From Cupriavidus taiwanensis LMG 19424 (GTDB lineage Bacteria; Pseudomonadota; Gammaproteobacteria; Burkholderiales; Burkholderiaceae): a stretch of 64,000 bases of DNA. The stretch covers positions 924,001-988,000 of the forward strand of contig NC_010530.1 of assembly GCF_000069785.1 (NCBI RefSeq). Reading direction: 5' to 3'. Made by a program: the position numbers and the translations under genes. Of this stretch, positions 34,824-44,575 are shown piece by piece. Position 1 is the first letter of the stretch, and each line of letters opens with the position of its first letter. The notes under the pieces are model-generated. The model did not search any database, was not told where the DNA came from, and saw only the letters and a list, made by a program, of their open reading frames with translations.

Positions 34824-37049
34824 ATGCAACCCCTTCCGGTCACCTCTACCCATTCCGCTTTTCGTCCCCGCCCACTATCCCTGCTGATCTGTGCCATCGC
34901 CGGTTCGATGCCGGTGCTTGCCGCCGCCCAGGCCCAGGCGCAGTCCGCCTCGGTGGACGGGGGCAGCCTGAATGCCGTGGAAGTCCGCGTCGACCGGATC
35001 AAGAGCGACCTGGTGAACCCCATGCGGCAGGTCACGGTGATTGAACGCGAGGAGCTGGACGAGCTGCGCACGGGGTCGACCAACCTTGCCACCATGCTCA
35101 GCAAGGTCATCCCCGGCATGGCGGATTCCAGCCGCACGGTGACGGATTTCGGCCAGACCCTGCGCGGCCGCAGCGCGCTGGTGCTGGTCGACGGCATTCC
35201 GCTGAATACCAATCGCGACTCGGCGCGCAACCTGGCTACCATCGATCCCAGCAATATCGAGCGCATCGAAGTGTTGCGCGGCAGCAGCGCGCTCTACGGG
35301 GCGGGGGCCAGCGGCGGCATCATCTCGATCACCACGCGCCAGGCCGGGGGCCCGCCGAGCGCGGATACCACGGTGACGCTGGGCACGCCGCTGACGCGGC
35401 TGAGCAAGGAAGGGCTGAGCGCCAACGTGCAGCAGCATTTCTCCGGCAGCCAGGGGCCGATCGACTATGCCTTCCATCTCGGCGCACAGCGCATCGGCAG
35501 CCCTTACGATGCTGAAGGCCACCGCATCGCGCCGGAGCCCAGCCAGGGCGATCTCTTCGATTCCAATGTCTACAACCTGAGCGGCAAGCTGGGCTGGCGC
35601 ATCGATGGCCAGCAGCGGCTGCAGCTGAGCGTCAGCCGGTACCAGGCCAAGCAGAACACCGACTATGCGTCCGATCCCTCGGTGGCCCGTGCGCCGGCCG
35701 GCTCCACGGCCGCGCGCGCGATCCGGGGCCTGCAGCTGGAAGACCAGAACGAGTTGCGCAATACCGTGGTCAACCTGGACTACCAGCACCAGGACCTGTT
35801 TGGCAGCACGGTATCGAGCCAGTTCTACTACCGCGACTATTTCACCCGTTTCCCCCCGTTTGATGCGCGCGCGGTCGCCACGCGCGGCGGCAATGTCGAC
35901 CAGATCAGCCAGAACAGCGATGTGTTCGGCGGCCGCCTGACCATCAGCACGCCGCTGGGCCAGGCCAGGGCCACCAAGCTGCTGTGGGGCGCCGACTACA
36001 ACCAGGAGCGCAGCGACATGCCGCTGGACCTGTTCGACCCGCGCGCCTACGACAGCAGCGGCGGACTGGTCTTCAACCGCATCGGCACGGCCACCTATAT
36101 GCCGCCGCTGACCACGCGCAGTGGCGGCATCTTCGGCCAGCTGCAGCACAAGTTCAGCGAGCAGTGGTCGGCCGAGGGGGGCCTGCGCTACGAGCGCGCC
36201 AGCGCAAGCTTCGATGACTTCGTGCCGCTGTCGCAATCGCGCGTGAGCAATCCGGCCACGGTCAAGGGCGGCACGGTCAACTATGGCGCCTGGCTGTTCA
36301 ACCTTGGCGCGGCCTATGCGCCAGTCAAGGGCCAGGAGTTCTACGCTTCGTTCAGCCAGGGCTTCCAGCTGCCGGACATCGGCCTGCAGATCCGCAACGC
36401 ACGCGCCGGCTTCGATATCCATTCGTCCAGCCTGGACCCGGTCAAGACCAACAACTATGAAGTGGGCTGGCGCGGCGCGCTGGGCAATACGCTGGCCAGC
36501 GTGACGCTGTTCTACACCACGTCCAAGCTTGGCGACGTGCAGAGCTTCAACAACGGCCTGATCCTGACCCGCACCGAAGAGCGCATCGCAGGCGTGGAAG
36601 CGGCGGCCGACTACCGCTCCGATGACGAGCGCTGGGGCGCGGGCGGCACCATGACGTGGATCAACGGGCGCGAGCGGCCGCAGGGCAGCGCGGGCTTCCA
36701 GGACATGACCGGGTACCGCATTCCGCCGCTCAAGCTTACGGCCTACCTGCAGTTCCGGCCCGTCAGCCAGTGGAGCAACCGTGTGCAGCTGAGCTACTAC
36801 GCCAGCCGCGATTACCGGCTCAATGGCCAGAACAGCTTCGGCCGGCGCGAGGTCAGCAGCTATACCACCGTGGACCTGATCAGCCGGTATGAGCTGACGC
36901 GCAAGGATACGATCACGGTGGGTATCGAGAACCTGTTCAACCGCAACTACTATCCGCTGTACAGCCAGCTGCTGCGCAACAGCAACAACACCAGCCGGCT
37001 GCCGGCAGCGGGCATCACGCTGACGGCGATGTACCAGCACCGCTGGTAA
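34824..37049 (+). CDS. TonB-dependent outer-membrane receptor (siderophore type)
   Basis: 741 residues. The signal region ends near LAAAQAQAQS. The plug domain contains LRGRSALVLVDGIPLNTNRD and IERIEVLRGSSALYGAGASG followed by GIISITT. The barrel ends in the aromatic MYQHRW, as required for BamA recognition. The Fur-like box upstream argues for iron-siderophore uptake. No siderophore biosynthesis gene, FecI/FecR pair or periplasmic binding protein is adjacent, so the ligand is probably a foreign siderophore (inference). Confidence 0.92.
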   Translation: MQPLPVTSTHSAFRPRPLSLLICAIAGSMPVLAAAQAQAQSASVDGGSLNAVEVRVDRIKSDLVNPMRQVTVIEREELDELRTGSTNLATMLSKVIPGMADSSRTVTDFGQTLRGRSALVLVDGIPLNTNRDSARNLATIDPSNIERIEVLRGSSALYGAGASGGIISITTRQAGGPPSADTTVTLGTPLTRLSKEGLSANVQQHFSGSQGPIDYAFHLGAQRIGSPYDAEGHRIAPEPSQGDLFDSNVYNLSGKLGWRIDGQQRLQLSVSRYQAKQNTDYASDPSVARAPAGSTAARAIRGLQLEDQNELRNTVVNLDYQHQDLFGSTVSSQFYYRDYFTRFPPFDARAVATRGGNVDQISQNSDVFGGRLTISTPLGQARATKLLWGADYNQERSDMPLDLFDPRAYDSSGGLVFNRIGTATYMPPLTTRSGGIFGQLQHKFSEQWSAEGGLRYERASASFDDFVPLSQSRVSNPATVKGGTVNYGAWLFNLGAAYAPVKGQEFYASFSQGFQLPDIGLQIRNARAGFDIHSSSLDPVKTNNYEVGWRGALGNTLASVTLFYTTSKLGDVQSFNNGLILTRTEERIAGVEAAADYRSDDERWGAGGTMTWINGRERPQGSAGFQDMTGYRIPPLKLTAYLQFRPVSQWSNRVQLSYYASRDYRLNGQNSFGRREVSSYTTVDLISRYELTRKDTITVGIENLFNRNYYPLYSQLLRNSNNTSRLPAAGITLTAMYQHRW

Positions 37050-37096
37050 GCGGTGCGGCGTGGCCGGCGGCTCCTGGCGCCAGCCAGCCCACGGCC

Positions 37097-38110
37097 TTAG
37101 TCGAGCGTGATCTTGCCCGCCTTGACGATCTCGGCATACCGCCTGGTATCGCGCTCGATCAGCTTGCGGAACGCCTCGGGCGTACCGCCCACCGGCACGA
37201 AGCCCAGCTCGGTCAGCTTCTTCGCGACGTCCGGGCTGCGCGTGGCCGCGGCGATTTCCCGGGCCATGCGCGCGACGATCGGTTGCGGCGTGCCGGCCGG
37301 CGCCAGCAGGCCGGTCCACGAGCTCATGACGAAGCCGGGAAAGCCCGCTTCTTCCATGGTCGGGATATTGGGCTCGCCCGGCCAGCGCTTGGCCGAGGCG
37401 ACGGCCAGCACGTTGATCTTGCCGGACTTGACGTGCGGCATCGGTACCAGCAGCGGGTCGAACGCCACCGAGACCTCGCCGGACACCAGTGCCGGCAGGA
37501 TCGGCGCGCTGCCGTTATAGGGCACGTGGGTGAGCCTGAGCCTGGATTCCATCGCCAGGCGCTCGCCGGTCAGGTGCGCGGAACTGCCGACGCCGCTGGA
37601 GCCGAAGGTCAGCGTGTCGGGATGCTTCTTGCCGTAGTCGACCAGCTCGGCCACAGTCTTGACCGGAAGCTTCTTGCTGGCGAACAGGAACAGCGGCAGC
37701 TCGGCCATTTCCGCCACCGGCACCAGGTCCGCGGGCTTGTAGCTGAGCTTTGAATACAGCGACATGTTGGCGCTGTAGGCGGCCAGCACCGAGACAAAGG
37801 TGTAGCCGTCCGGCGCCGAGCGCGCGGCGACGCCGACGCCAAGGGTGCTGTTGGCACCGGGCTTGTTCTCGATGATGATGGGCTGGCCCAGCCGTTGCGA
37901 GACCTGCTCGAACACCACGCGCGAGACCGTGTCGGTGGAGCCGCCCGGCGTGTAGGGCACGATCACCTTGATCGGCTTGGCCGGCCATGCATCGGCGGCG
38001 AGCGCAGTGGGGATGGTGTGGAGGGTGGCCACGCCGGCAACGGCGATGGCGATGGCGATGGCGATGGAGCGCGCGCTGCGCGCGACGCGATGCTTGATGC
38101 TGGACTTCAA
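37097..38110 (-). CDS. Bug-family (TctC-like) periplasmic solute-binding protein with repetitive signal peptide
   Basis: 337 residues. The start is TTG at 38110, fixed by AAGGAG with a six-base spacing. The signal peptide contains SIAIAIAIAVAGVATLHTIP, encoded by a hexanucleotide repeat. The mature part opens DAWPAKPIKVIVPYTPGGST and has GQPIIIENKPGANSTLGVGV. Its ligand is unknown. It is the last gene downstream of the second molybdenum hydroxylase operon and mipA. Confidence 0.9.
   Translation of the reverse strand: MKSSIKHRVARSARSIAIAIAIAVAGVATLHTIPTALAADAWPAKPIKVIVPYTPGGSTDTVSRVVFEQVSQRLGQPIIIENKPGANSTLGVGVAARSAPDGYTFVSVLAAYSANMSLYSKLSYKPADLVPVAEMAELPLFLFASKKLPVKTVAELVDYGKKHPDTLTFGSSGVGSSAHLTGERLAMESRLRLTHVPYNGSAPILPALVSGEVSVAFDPLLVPMPHVKSGKINVLAVASAKRWPGEPNIPTMEEAGFPGFVMSSWTGLLAPAGTPQPIVARMAREIAAATRSPDVAKKLTELGFVPVGGTPEAFRKLIERDTRRYAEIVKAGKITLD
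38042..38065. repeat. Four tandem GGCGAT hexanucleotides in a signal-peptide coding region
   Basis: Four perfect copies of GGCGAT (plus strand). On the coding strand they give ATCGCC, repeating Ile-Ala in the hydrophobic core of the Bug signal peptide. Copy-number changes would keep the frame and only lengthen or shorten the leader. Confidence 0.85.
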
Positions 38111-38284
38111 CTACGTCTCCTTCTTTTGGCATGCCTGGCAATCCCCTGGCGGGGCCTGCGGCCGGAAACCCGGCCGGCCAATTATGCGGGACGCAGTCTG
38201 CGCGGTGCCGCGCCCGGTGCGGCTGAATCAACGGTGCGGGCCATCCAATGTGCGATAGCCGAACCAGGCCGGCCGCAACGATTT

Positions 38285-39145
38285 TCAAAATTCATAGTTG
38301 ACCGACAGGTCGAACACCGCGTTGGTCCGCTTGCGCGTGATGGGGCTGTCGGCCGCATCGCCTGCCAATTGCGAGACGGCCACGTCCGAGCTGGCAAACC
38401 AGTGCTTGGCGAAGTACCACACCGACGTCACGCCGAAGCCGTAAGACTTGATCCCGCCGCGCGCGTGGTACTGCGGCCGGTCGGCGCGCGCCTGCGCGGC
38501 GCTGACGCCGTACCAGGCGTTCATGTAGCGCGAGTCGGCCAGCGTGACGGTGGGGCCGGCGAACCAGAAGAATCGTTCCGAGCTGCCGGGCAGCGGCATA
38601 TAGGCGCCGATGTCGCCGATCCAGCCGTCGCTGCCGCCCAGGCTGCGGCGCGCGTCGACGCGCAGCACCAGCGGGAATTCCTTCGAGACCGCGTATTCGG
38701 CGAACAGCTTGCCTTCCGGCGCCGGGTTGATATTGCCCATGCCGTCCAGGTGCGGCGAGTCTTCCTGCCCGCGCCGGCCCAGGTTGTAGGTGAGCGCGAT
38801 GCCGGCGCGCCAGTTCTTGCCGCGCAGCAGGTTCAAGCCCAGCCCTTCGCCGATCGACGCAAAGGCCAGGTCGCGGTAGCGGATGTCGATACTGGGGCCG
38901 CCCACCACGATGTATTCGGACGAGCCGTCGTAGCGCGGCCGCAGCATCGCGGCGGCGCCAAGCCGGACCTGCCAGTCGGGGATGTCGTCCTGGAACAGCT
39001 TCTGCAGCGGAATGCCGGCGGAGAACTGCCATTCGGCCAGCGGTGCCGGCGTCTGGGCGCGGGCCTTGCCGGCGCCCAGCAGCGCAACACAAGCCAGCAG
39101 CAGGGCGATGCACGAGGCAGTACGCGGTGGAATTTGCTGGGTCAC
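38285..39145 (-). CDS. MipA/OmpV-family outer-membrane protein
   Basis: 286 residues. The start is GTG at 39145: an ATG lies 12 bases upstream, but GGAGG sits between the two, five bases before the GTG. The leader ends near AGKARAQ. The mature protein has the MipA pattern (RYDGSSEYIVVGGPSIDIRY, GLGLNLLRGKNWRAGIALTY) and the typical ending FDLSVNYEF with a terminal Phe. In the family these are beta-barrel scaffolds. It follows the Mo subunit by 112 bp on the same strand. Confidence 0.88.
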   Translation of the reverse strand: MTQQIPPRTASCIALLLACVALLGAGKARAQTPAPLAEWQFSAGIPLQKLFQDDIPDWQVRLGAAAMLRPRYDGSSEYIVVGGPSIDIRYRDLAFASIGEGLGLNLLRGKNWRAGIALTYNLGRRGQEDSPHLDGMGNINPAPEGKLFAEYAVSKEFPLVLRVDARRSLGGSDGWIGDIGAYMPLPGSSERFFWFAGPTVTLADSRYMNAWYGVSAAQARADRPQYHARGGIKSYGFGVTSVWYFAKHWFASSDVAVSQLAGDAADSPITRKRTNAVFDLSVNYEF

Positions 39146-39257
39146 GGCAACCTCCATGGATTGCGGGCGCGCGGCCCGTGGGCGACATCTTTCCACTGGA
39201 TCGCCGCCCGCGCAACCACTGGCGGCCAGCGTGGCGGACGCCGGCCTCGCCCGATGC

Positions 39258-41459
39258 TCAGTCGAGCAGCTGGTCCAGCGTGATCGGCAGGTCCCGCACG
39301 CGCCGGCCGGTGGCATGGTACACGGCGTTGGCAATGGCCGCGGCCACCCCTACGATGCCGATCTCGCCGATGCCCTTGGTGCCGAGCGCGTTGATATGGG
39401 GATCGTCCTCGTCCACCACCGCGATCTCGATGGCGCCGATGTCGGCATTGACTGGCACGTGGTACTCGGCCAGGTTGGCGTTGGCGACGCGCCCGGTGGC
39501 CAGGTCCAGTTCGGTCTTCTCGTGCAGCGCCATGCCGATGCCCCAGACAATGCCGCCCATCAGCTGGCTGTGCGCGGTCTTGCGGTTCAGCAGCCGGCCG
39601 GCACCGTAGGTGGCGACGACGCGGTGGACGCGGATCTCGCCCAGCTTGGGGTCGACGCGCACTTCGGCAAAGACAGCGCCGAAGGCATGCATGGAATACG
39701 CCTGGCGCTCCTTGCCGGGCCTGGTGCTGGCGCGGGCTTCGATCGCATGGCCGCCTGCACGCTGGATGGGTGCGGAGATGGCTTCGCGCTGCGCGGGATC
39801 CGATCGCCGTTGCAGCCAGCCATCGACGATCTCGACGTCCTCTACCGGCGCGCCGGCCAGCGGTGAAGCCGTATCGGCCACGGCCTGGCGGATCAGTCGC
39901 AACCGTGCCGCCGCGGCCGCCTGCTGCACCGCGGGCGCGACGCTGGCCACCGACTGCGAGCCGCCCGATACCGGGGCCTCGGGGAAGGCCGTGTCGCCCA
40001 GTTCAAAGCGCACGCGCGCCGGCGGCAGGCCCAGTGCCTCGGCGGCGACCTGCGTCATGACGGTGTACGTGCCGGTGCCCAGGTCTTGCGACCCCGAGCG
40101 CACCAGCGCCGTGCCGTCGGGCAGCAGCCGCACGGTCGCGCTTGCGGGCGAGCGGTAGGTGGGGTAGGTCGCGGTCGCCATGCCCATCCCCACCAGCTTG
40201 CCATCGGCATGCATCGAGCGTGGGGCGGGGTCGCGGCGCGCCCAGCCGAAGCGTTCGGCGGCGTCGCGATAGCACTCGCGCAGCGACTTGCTCGAGAACG
40301 GCAGTTGCTTGTCGGGATCGACGTCGGCGTGGTTGCGCAGGCGCAGCGCGACCGGGTCGAGGCCCAGTCGCTCCGCCAGTTCGTCGAGCGCGCATTCCAG
40401 CGCGAAGCTGCCGGGCGCTTCGCCGGGCGCACGCATGAAGGTGGGCGTGCCGATGTCCAGCTCCACCAGCCGGTGACGGGTCTGCACGTTGGGGCAGGCG
40501 TAGAGGCGGCGCGTGAGCAGCGCGGCGGATTCGAGCCATTCCTCGATCCTGGACGTGCACGTGGTTACATCATGGCGAAGCGCATGCAGTTCGCCGTCCG
40601 GTGCCGCGGCGGCGATGACATGCTGCTCGGTCAGGGGGCGCCCGCCCACCGGGCCGAACATCTGGGTCCGTTCCACCACCAGCCTGACCGGCCGGCTGAG
40701 CTGGCGCGCCGCCATCGCCGCCAGCACCACGTGCGACCACACCGAGCCCTTGCAGCCGAACCCGCCGCCCACGTACGGACAGATCACGCGCACCTTGTCC
40801 GCGGCCAGGCCAAACGCGGCGGCGACGGCCTTGCGCACGCCGGTGACGTATTGCGTCGCGTCGTACAGGGTGAGCTGGTCGCCGTCCCAGGCGGCGAGGG
40901 TGGCATGCGGCTCCATCGGGTTGTGGCTTTCCATCGGCGTGGTGTAGACCGCGTCGATCACGGCGGCGGCGCCGCGCAGGCCGGCGTCAGGATCGCCGCG
41001 GCGGCTGTCGGCGTCATCGTCAGGCTTGCGTGTCCGTGCGCGGGCCCGCGCAAAGTCCAGCACGGCATCGGCAGGGCGGTATCGGACCGGCAGGCAGCGG
41101 GCGGCGTCGCGGGCCTGCTCCAGCGTATCGGCCACCACTACGGCGATGGGCTGGTTGTTGTAGTGGATCGCGGTGTCCTGCAGCAGGCTCATGACATGGC
41201 CGGCCGTGGGGATGTCCGCGGCCGCCTTGCCGCCCCTGGGCAGGTGCGGGGCATTGAACGGGGTCAGCACGAGCCGCACGCCCGGCATGCGCTCGCACGC
41301 GGCGGTGTCGATGGCGACGACCTCGCCGCGCGCAATGGTGCTGGTCACCATGATTGCGTGGACCAGTCCCGGCAGCGTGTGGTCGGCCGTGTAGCGGGCG
41401 CGGCCGGTAACCTTCGCGATGCCGTCGACGCGGTCGAGCGGGGTGCCGGTCGCGCTCAT
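39258..41459 (-). CDS. Molybdenum hydroxylase large Mo-cofactor subunit, second copy (PaoC-like)
   Basis: 733 residues. Marks are [20 protein letters not shown] at the start, [33 protein letters not shown] and the catalytic GIGEIG with Glu near residue 699. This copy keeps the standard MRAPGEAPG loop, unlike the paralogue at 5762. It overlaps the FAD subunit by 4 bp. The substrate is probably an aldehyde (inference). Confidence 0.92.
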   Translation of the reverse strand: MSATGTPLDRVDGIAKVTGRARYTADHTLPGLVHAIMVTSTIARGEVVAIDTAACERMPGVRLVLTPFNAPHLPRGGKAAADIPTAGHVMSLLQDTAIHYNNQPIAVVVADTLEQARDAARCLPVRYRPADAVLDFARARARTRKPDDDADSRRGDPDAGLRGAAAVIDAVYTTPMESHNPMEPHATLAAWDGDQLTLYDATQYVTGVRKAVAAAFGLAADKVRVICPYVGGGFGCKGSVWSHVVLAAMAARQLSRPVRLVVERTQMFGPVGGRPLTEQHVIAAAAPDGELHALRHDVTTCTSRIEEWLESAALLTRRLYACPNVQTRHRLVELDIGTPTFMRAPGEAPGSFALECALDELAERLGLDPVALRLRNHADVDPDKQLPFSSKSLRECYRDAAERFGWARRDPAPRSMHADGKLVGMGMATATYPTYRSPASATVRLLPDGTALVRSGSQDLGTGTYTVMTQVAAEALGLPPARVRFELGDTAFPEAPVSGGSQSVASVAPAVQQAAAAARLRLIRQAVADTASPLAGAPVEDVEIVDGWLQRRSDPAQREAISAPIQRAGGHAIEARASTRPGKERQAYSMHAFGAVFAEVRVDPKLGEIRVHRVVATYGAGRLLNRKTAHSQLMGGIVWGIGMALHEKTELDLATGRVANANLAEYHVPVNADIGAIEIAVVDEDDPHINALGTKGIGEIGIVGVAAAIANAVYHATGRRVRDLPITLDQLLD

Positions 41460-42454
41460 GCCTGGGCTCCTGTCTGGCGGCTGGCCACTTGCAGCGCCAG
41501 CGCGACGGCACGCTGCGCCAGGCCGATCTTGAAGGCGTTGTGGGCATACGGCTGTGCGCCGTCGAGCAGCAGCCGCGCCGCGTCGGCCGCGCTGTGCGCG
41601 CTCAGCGGACGGCCGGCCAGTGCCCGCTCGGCGGCGGGCACGCGCCATGGCTTGTGCGCCACGCCGCCCAGCGCCAGCCGGGCGCTGCGCACGCGGTTGC
41701 CGTCGAGTTCAAGCGCCGCCGCGACCGAGACCAGGGCGAAGGCGAAGCTGGAGCGGTCGCGCACCTTCAGGTAGTGCGCGTGGGCGGCGTAGGGCGAGGG
41801 GGGCAGGTCGATGGCGACGATCAGCTCCCCGGGCGCGAGCATGGTGTCGCATTGCGGGGTATCGCCTGGCAGGCGGTGGAAGTCGCCGATCGGGATACGG
41901 CGCTCGCCGGCGGTGGTCCGCACCACGATCACGGCCTCGAGCGCGGCCAGCGCCACGCACATGTCGGACGGATGCACGGCGATGCAGTGCTCGCTTGCAC
42001 CCAGGATGGCATGGATGCGGTTGATGCCGTCGCGCGCGCCGCAGCCCGAGCCGGGCTTGCGCTTGTTGCAGGCCGGAAAGCCCAGGTCGTAAAAATAATG
42101 GCAGCGGGTGCGCTGCAGCAGGTTGCCCCCCACCGTGGCCATATTGCGCAACTGCCCCGAGGCACCCGACAGCAGCGCCTGCGCCAGCAACGGATAGCGC
42201 TCGCGCACCCGCGCATGGTTGGCCGCATCTGTGTTGCTGACCATCGCGCCCAGGCGCAGGCCGCCATCGGGCAGCGCCGTGACCTCGGCCAGCGGCAGCC
42301 GGCTGACGTCGACCAGCAGCCGCGGCGTCTCCACGCCGGCCTTGACCAGGTCGAGCAGGTTGGTGCCGCCCGCCACATAGCGGGCTCCTGGCTGGCTCCC
42401 CAGGCGCAGGGCCTCGTCGACCGACCCGGGCCGTGCATAAGCGAAAGGGTTCAT
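41456..42454 (-). CDS. Molybdenum hydroxylase FAD subunit, second copy (PaoB-like)
   Basis: 332 residues. FAD stretches are [14 protein letters not shown] and [15 protein letters not shown]. The Fe-S insert [20 protein letters not shown] followed by SGC is present, with later EHC and DMC, as in PaoB where it holds a [4Fe-4S] cluster. It is about 34 residues shorter than the copy at 4665. The start ATG 42454 is 8 bp after the small-subunit stop. Confidence 0.9.
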   Translation of the reverse strand: MNPFAYARPGSVDEALRLGSQPGARYVAGGTNLLDLVKAGVETPRLLVDVSRLPLAEVTALPDGGLRLGAMVSNTDAANHARVRERYPLLAQALLSGASGQLRNMATVGGNLLQRTRCHYFYDLGFPACNKRKPGSGCGARDGINRIHAILGASEHCIAVHPSDMCVALAALEAVIVVRTTAGERRIPIGDFHRLPGDTPQCDTMLAPGELIVAIDLPPSPYAAHAHYLKVRDRSSFAFALVSVAAALELDGNRVRSARLALGGVAHKPWRVPAAERALAGRPLSAHSAADAARLLLDGAQPYAHNAFKIGLAQRAVALALQVASRQTGAQA

Positions 42455-42462
42455 GCCCGGCC

Positions 42463-43035
42463 TCAGGTGCCGCCGCCCGTGCCGCAGGCTGAGCGGACCG
42501 CGGCAACGATATTGGGGTAAGCACCGCAGCGGCACAGGTTGCCGCTCATGCGCTCGCGGATCTCGTCGTCGCCAAGTGGCAGCGTCACCGGGCCCAGCGG
42601 CCGCACCGCGCTGGCATGGCCCGCCCGGGCCTCGGCCAGCATGCCCACCGCCGAGCAGATCTGGCCCGGGGTGCAGAAGCCGCATTGCAGCGCGTCGTGG
42701 GTGACGAAGGCCTGCTGCATCGGGTGCAGCGTGTCGCCGCTGGCCAGGCCCTCGATGGTGGTGATCTGGCGGCCTTCCTGCATCACCGCGAGCGTGAGGC
42801 AGGCGTTGATGCGGCGGCCGTCGACCAGCACCGTGCAGGCGCCGCACTGGCCGCGGTCGCAACCCTTCTTGGCGCCGGTCAACTGGAGGATTTCACGCAG
42901 CGCGTCAAGCAGCGTGCAGCGCGGCTCGAGTTGCAGCGTGCACGGTTTGCCATTGACGTGAAGCGTCACCGCGCGCGTGGCAGCGCCTGGCGGCGCGGCG
43001 GTGCTGCAATGGGCCGGAACGTTGTCTTCGGACAT
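42463..43035 (-). CDS. Molybdenum hydroxylase [2Fe-2S] subunit, second copy (PaoA-like)
   Basis: 190 residues from ATG 43035 (AAGG seven bases upstream); another ATG at 43068 has no ribosome binding site. Cluster motifs are [28 protein letters not shown] and [10 protein letters not shown]. Between the second and third motifs is a short extra loop ([20 protein letters not shown]). No Tat signal is seen. It is the first gene of the second PaoABC-like operon, which ends in mipA or the Bug gene. Confidence 0.92.
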   Translation of the reverse strand: MSEDNVPAHCSTAAPPGAATRAVTLHVNGKPCTLQLEPRCTLLDALREILQLTGAKKGCDRGQCGACTVLVDGRRINACLTLAVMQEGRQITTIEGLASGDTLHPMQQAFVTHDALQCGFCTPGQICSAVGMLAEARAGHASAVRPLGPVTLPLGDDEIRERMSGNLCRCGAYPNIVAAVRSACGTGGGT

Positions 43036-43222
43036 GGGCGAGCCTTCTGTCGGCGTCCCGGCGGTCATCAGGTGCGCCGGGAATACCGGAGGGCTGCAAG
43101 TTCAGTGCCGGGCATCGCGCCGGCCATGGCGCAGCGCGCAGCCCGGTAAGGCGGTGCGGCAAGCGTCAAAAACGGCACGCGGTACTTGTAGAAATTACGC
43201 TGACCCGAACCCATGCGCCACA

Positions 43223-43249
43223 AACAAAAACGGCGCCCGAAAGCGCCGT
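43223..43249 (-). terminator. Intrinsic terminator downstream of tyrB
   Basis: On the minus strand the sequence reads ACGGCGC-TTTCGG-GCGCCGT followed by TTTTGTTTG: a perfect 7-base stem, a 6-base loop and a U-rich tail. It starts about 22 bp after the tyrB stop. Confidence 0.88.
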
Positions 43250-43271
43250 CATGAGGCTGTGCCGGTCCCGT

Positions 43272-44468
43272 TCAGCCCTTCAGCACGCTGCCGATGGCGT
43301 TGGCCACGATGCCGACATTGCGCTCGTTCAGCCCGGCCACGCACATGCGGCCCGAGCGCAGCAGGTACACGCCGTGCTGCTCGCGCAGGCGCTCGGCCTG
43401 ATCGGCGGTCAGGCCGGTGTAGGTGAACATGCCGCGCTGGGTCAGGTAGCGCGACAGCGCTTCGCCGCTGACATGCTCGCGCAGGTGGTGGTGGATGGCC
43501 TCGCGCATGCGCGCGATGCGGCCGCACATCTCGGCCAGTTCCTGTTCCCACAGCTGGCGCAGCTCGGGCGTGGTCAGCACTTTCGAGACCACGCGCGCGC
43601 CGTGCGTGGGCGGGTTGCTGTAGTTGGCGCGCACCGCGCCGGTCAGCTGGCCCAGCACGTTCGATGCCTCGGCCGCGGTGTTGCAGAACACGCTCAGGCC
43701 GCCGCAGCGCTCGCCGTACAGCGAGAAGTTCTTCGAGAACGAATTGGCCACCAGGCAGGGCACGTCCTGCGCCACCAGTTCGCGGATGGCGAAAGCGTCG
43801 TCTTCCAGGCCGGCGCCAAAGCCCTGGTAGGCCATGTCGACGAACGGCAGCAGGCGGTTGGCCTTGAGCAGCGCGATCAGCTCGCGCCATTGGTTCTGGT
43901 TCAGGTCCACGCCGGTCGGGTTGTGGCAGCAGGCGTGCAGCAGCACGATGCTGCCGGCCGGGATCGCGCGCAGCGCGTCCATCATGGCGTCGAACTTCAG
44001 GCCGCCGGTGGCGTCGTCGTAGTACGGATAGGTATTGACGGTAAAGCCGGCGCGCTCGAACACCACGCGGTGGTTTTCCCAGCTGGGGTCGCTGATCCAC
44101 ACCTGCGCCTGCGGATAGTAGCGCTTGAGGAAGTCGGCGCCCACGCGCAGCGCGCCCGAGCCGCCCAGTGTCTGCAGCGTGGCGATGCGGCCAGCGGCGC
44201 GCGCCGGCGAGTCCTCGCCGAACACCAGCGCCTGCACCGCGTTGCGGTAGGCCGCCAGGCCCGACATCGGCAGGTAGGGGCGCGGACCCATGTCGGCCAG
44301 CAGCGCGGCCTCGGCCTGCGCCACGGCCTGCATCACCGGCAGGCGGCCGTCGTCGTCAAAGTAGATGCCGATGCTCAGGTTGACCTTGTCGGTGCGCGGG
44401 TCACGCTGGAAGTCCTCGTTGAGCGAGAGGATCGGATCGCCGGGAAAGGCCTCGATGTGTGCGAACAT
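43272..44468 (-). CDS. tyrB: Aromatic amino acid aminotransferase
   Basis: 398 residues of the class I AspC/TyrB type. It opens MFAHIEAFPGDPILSLNEDF. PLP and substrate motifs are HACCHNPTGVDLNQNQW, PFVDMAYQGFG and NSFSKNFSLYGERCGG (the Lys of SFSKN forms the Schiff base). With hppD and the permease in the same run it should convert tyrosine to 4-hydroxyphenylpyruvate. It is the last gene of the run and is followed by a terminator. Confidence 0.9.
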   Translation of the reverse strand: MFAHIEAFPGDPILSLNEDFQRDPRTDKVNLSIGIYFDDDGRLPVMQAVAQAEAALLADMGPRPYLPMSGLAAYRNAVQALVFGEDSPARAAGRIATLQTLGGSGALRVGADFLKRYYPQAQVWISDPSWENHRVVFERAGFTVNTYPYYDDATGGLKFDAMMDALRAIPAGSIVLLHACCHNPTGVDLNQNQWRELIALLKANRLLPFVDMAYQGFGAGLEDDAFAIRELVAQDVPCLVANSFSKNFSLYGERCGGLSVFCNTAAEASNVLGQLTGAVRANYSNPPTHGARVVSKVLTTPELRQLWEQELAEMCGRIARMREAIHHHLREHVSGEALSRYLTQRGMFTYTGLTADQAERLREQHGVYLLRSGRMCVAGLNERNVGIVANAIGSVLKG

Positions 44469-44575
44469 GGGATGCGATGGAGTTGGGTCGGGGGCGGCTG
44501 CTGCGGCGCATGGCGCCGCGCAGCCTGGATTTTAACCGGCGGCGCCCTCAAGCCGGCGGGCGCCGCCTGGCCGGG

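Noticed and set aside
34875..37319. Very long open frame on the minus strand
   Set aside because: It is antisense to the TonB-dependent receptor, whose frame has clear plug and barrel motifs; long antisense frames are expected in high-GC DNA.
39145..39157. ATG 39157 as start of the MipA gene
   Set aside because: The GGAGG lies after this ATG and is correctly spaced for the in-frame GTG at 39145.
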